From NCBI GenBank assembly GCA_025352345.1, contig JANXTP010000001.1, forward strand, positions 1 through 6,454: a stretch of DNA of 6,454 nucleotides, in the 5' to 3' direction. This stretch comes from Burkholderiales bacterium (lineage in GTDB: Bacteria; Pseudomonadota; Gammaproteobacteria; Burkholderiales; Burkholderiaceae_C). Shown in pieces: positions 6,274 through 6,454 of the stretch. The position numbers and the translations under genes are program-made. Position 1 is the first letter of the stretch, and each line of letters begins with the position of its first letter. Below the pieces are notes generated by a model. The model ran no database searches and had not been told where the DNA came from. It was given only the letters and a program-made list of their open reading frames with translations.

Positions 6274-6454
6274 TGGCCAAGTTCCGCAGTTCCAGTGTCG
6301 TCGAGCCGATCAACACCGCCGAGTCCATCGAGGACAGCGACTCCGAAGGCGGCGTGCTCGACCGCTCCATCGGCTCGATCATCAGCGAGTTGCGCAATCT
6401 GTCCACCGATCAGGTCGAGCAGATCCTGGCGTACCAGCAGCAGTACGGTGTGCG
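6273..6454 (+). CDS. epsG: EpsG-type chain-length tyrosine kinase, N-terminal 60 residues only
   Basis: ATG 6273 overlaps the epsF stop as TGATG and is preceded by a strong AAGGGAG (6259-6265) at 7 nt spacing. The window ends in codon 61. The visible part is a polar, acidic leader (residues 1-27, including SIEDSDSEGG) and a helical segment, LDRSIGSIISELRNLSTDQV (29-48) continuing to LAYQQQYGV. This matches my recollection of the start of the EpsG family of cytoplasmic BY-kinases, which partner EpsF. The Walker A, A' and B motifs and the C-terminal tyrosine cluster, which would prove the call, lie outside the window. Identity therefore rests on the N-terminal pattern and the position after epsF. 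The kinase would act on the EpsF cytoplasmic tail by cycling its own tyrosine phosphorylation (family knowledge). Confidence 0.75.
   Translation, partial: MAKFRSSSVVEPINTAESIEDSDSEGGVLDRSIGSIISELRNLSTDQVEQILAYQQQYGV

Noticed and set aside
1..6454. tRNA or rRNA genes, CRISPR arrays, insertion sequences, attachment sites
   Set aside because: Reading both strands showed no cloverleaf-like segment, regularly spaced repeats, transposase motifs or terminal inverted repeats. The plus strand is nearly fully occupied by the genes listed.

Overview
The window is GC-rich, almost fully coding, and every gene reads on the + strand. Protein content and gene order suggest a betaproteobacterium of the order Burkholderiales, perhaps near the Rubrivivax/Leptothrix/Aquincola/Methylibium group. 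That placement comes from family recognition and was not computed.

Region 1 (1-2793) is a housekeeping block. It begins with the C-terminal part of a large FAD/FMN-type oxidoreductase carrying two cysteine-rich CCG iron-sulfur modules. A HIT-family hydrolase overlaps it by 4 nt. Next come a DUF971 (gamma-butyrobetaine hydroxylase-like N-terminal domain) protein and ubiE, the C-methyltransferase of ubiquinone/menaquinone synthesis. I recall this order as typical of Burkholderiales, where ubiE is usually followed by further ubiquinone genes (ubiJ, ubiB).

Region 2 (2794-2977) is a 184-nt non-coding junction and the only sizeable gap. It holds a short GC-rich inverted repeat and a GGCAG-N5-CTGCC element that also fits the GG-N10-GC core of a sigma-54 (-24/-12) promoter. 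A good Shine-Dalgarno sequence lies at its end. It is the likely regulatory region of what follows.

Region 3 (2978-6454, running off the end) is the start of an exopolysaccharide operon of the methanolan/EpsH (exosortase-associated) type. epsD is a lipoprotein related to SurA/parvulin peptidyl-prolyl isomerases. epsE is a periplasmic/outer-membrane polysaccharide export protein (OPX). epsF is a Wzz-type chain-length determinant. epsG, of which only the first 60 codons are present, is the partner cytoplasmic tyrosine kinase. The genes are tightly packed (TGATG overlaps at epsD/epsE and epsF/epsG, 12 nt between epsE and epsF), so they are probably co-transcribed and translationally coupled. Together they would form the trans-envelope export and chain-length part of a Wzx/Wzy-type pathway. 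Sugar transferases, flippase, polymerase and any exosortase would lie beyond the window.

I found no wholly new system. The points most worth following up are the eps locus directly downstream of ubiE, the candidate sigma-54 promoter, the degenerate isomerase core of EpsD, and the resemblance of the EpsG N-terminus to the MshEN fold.
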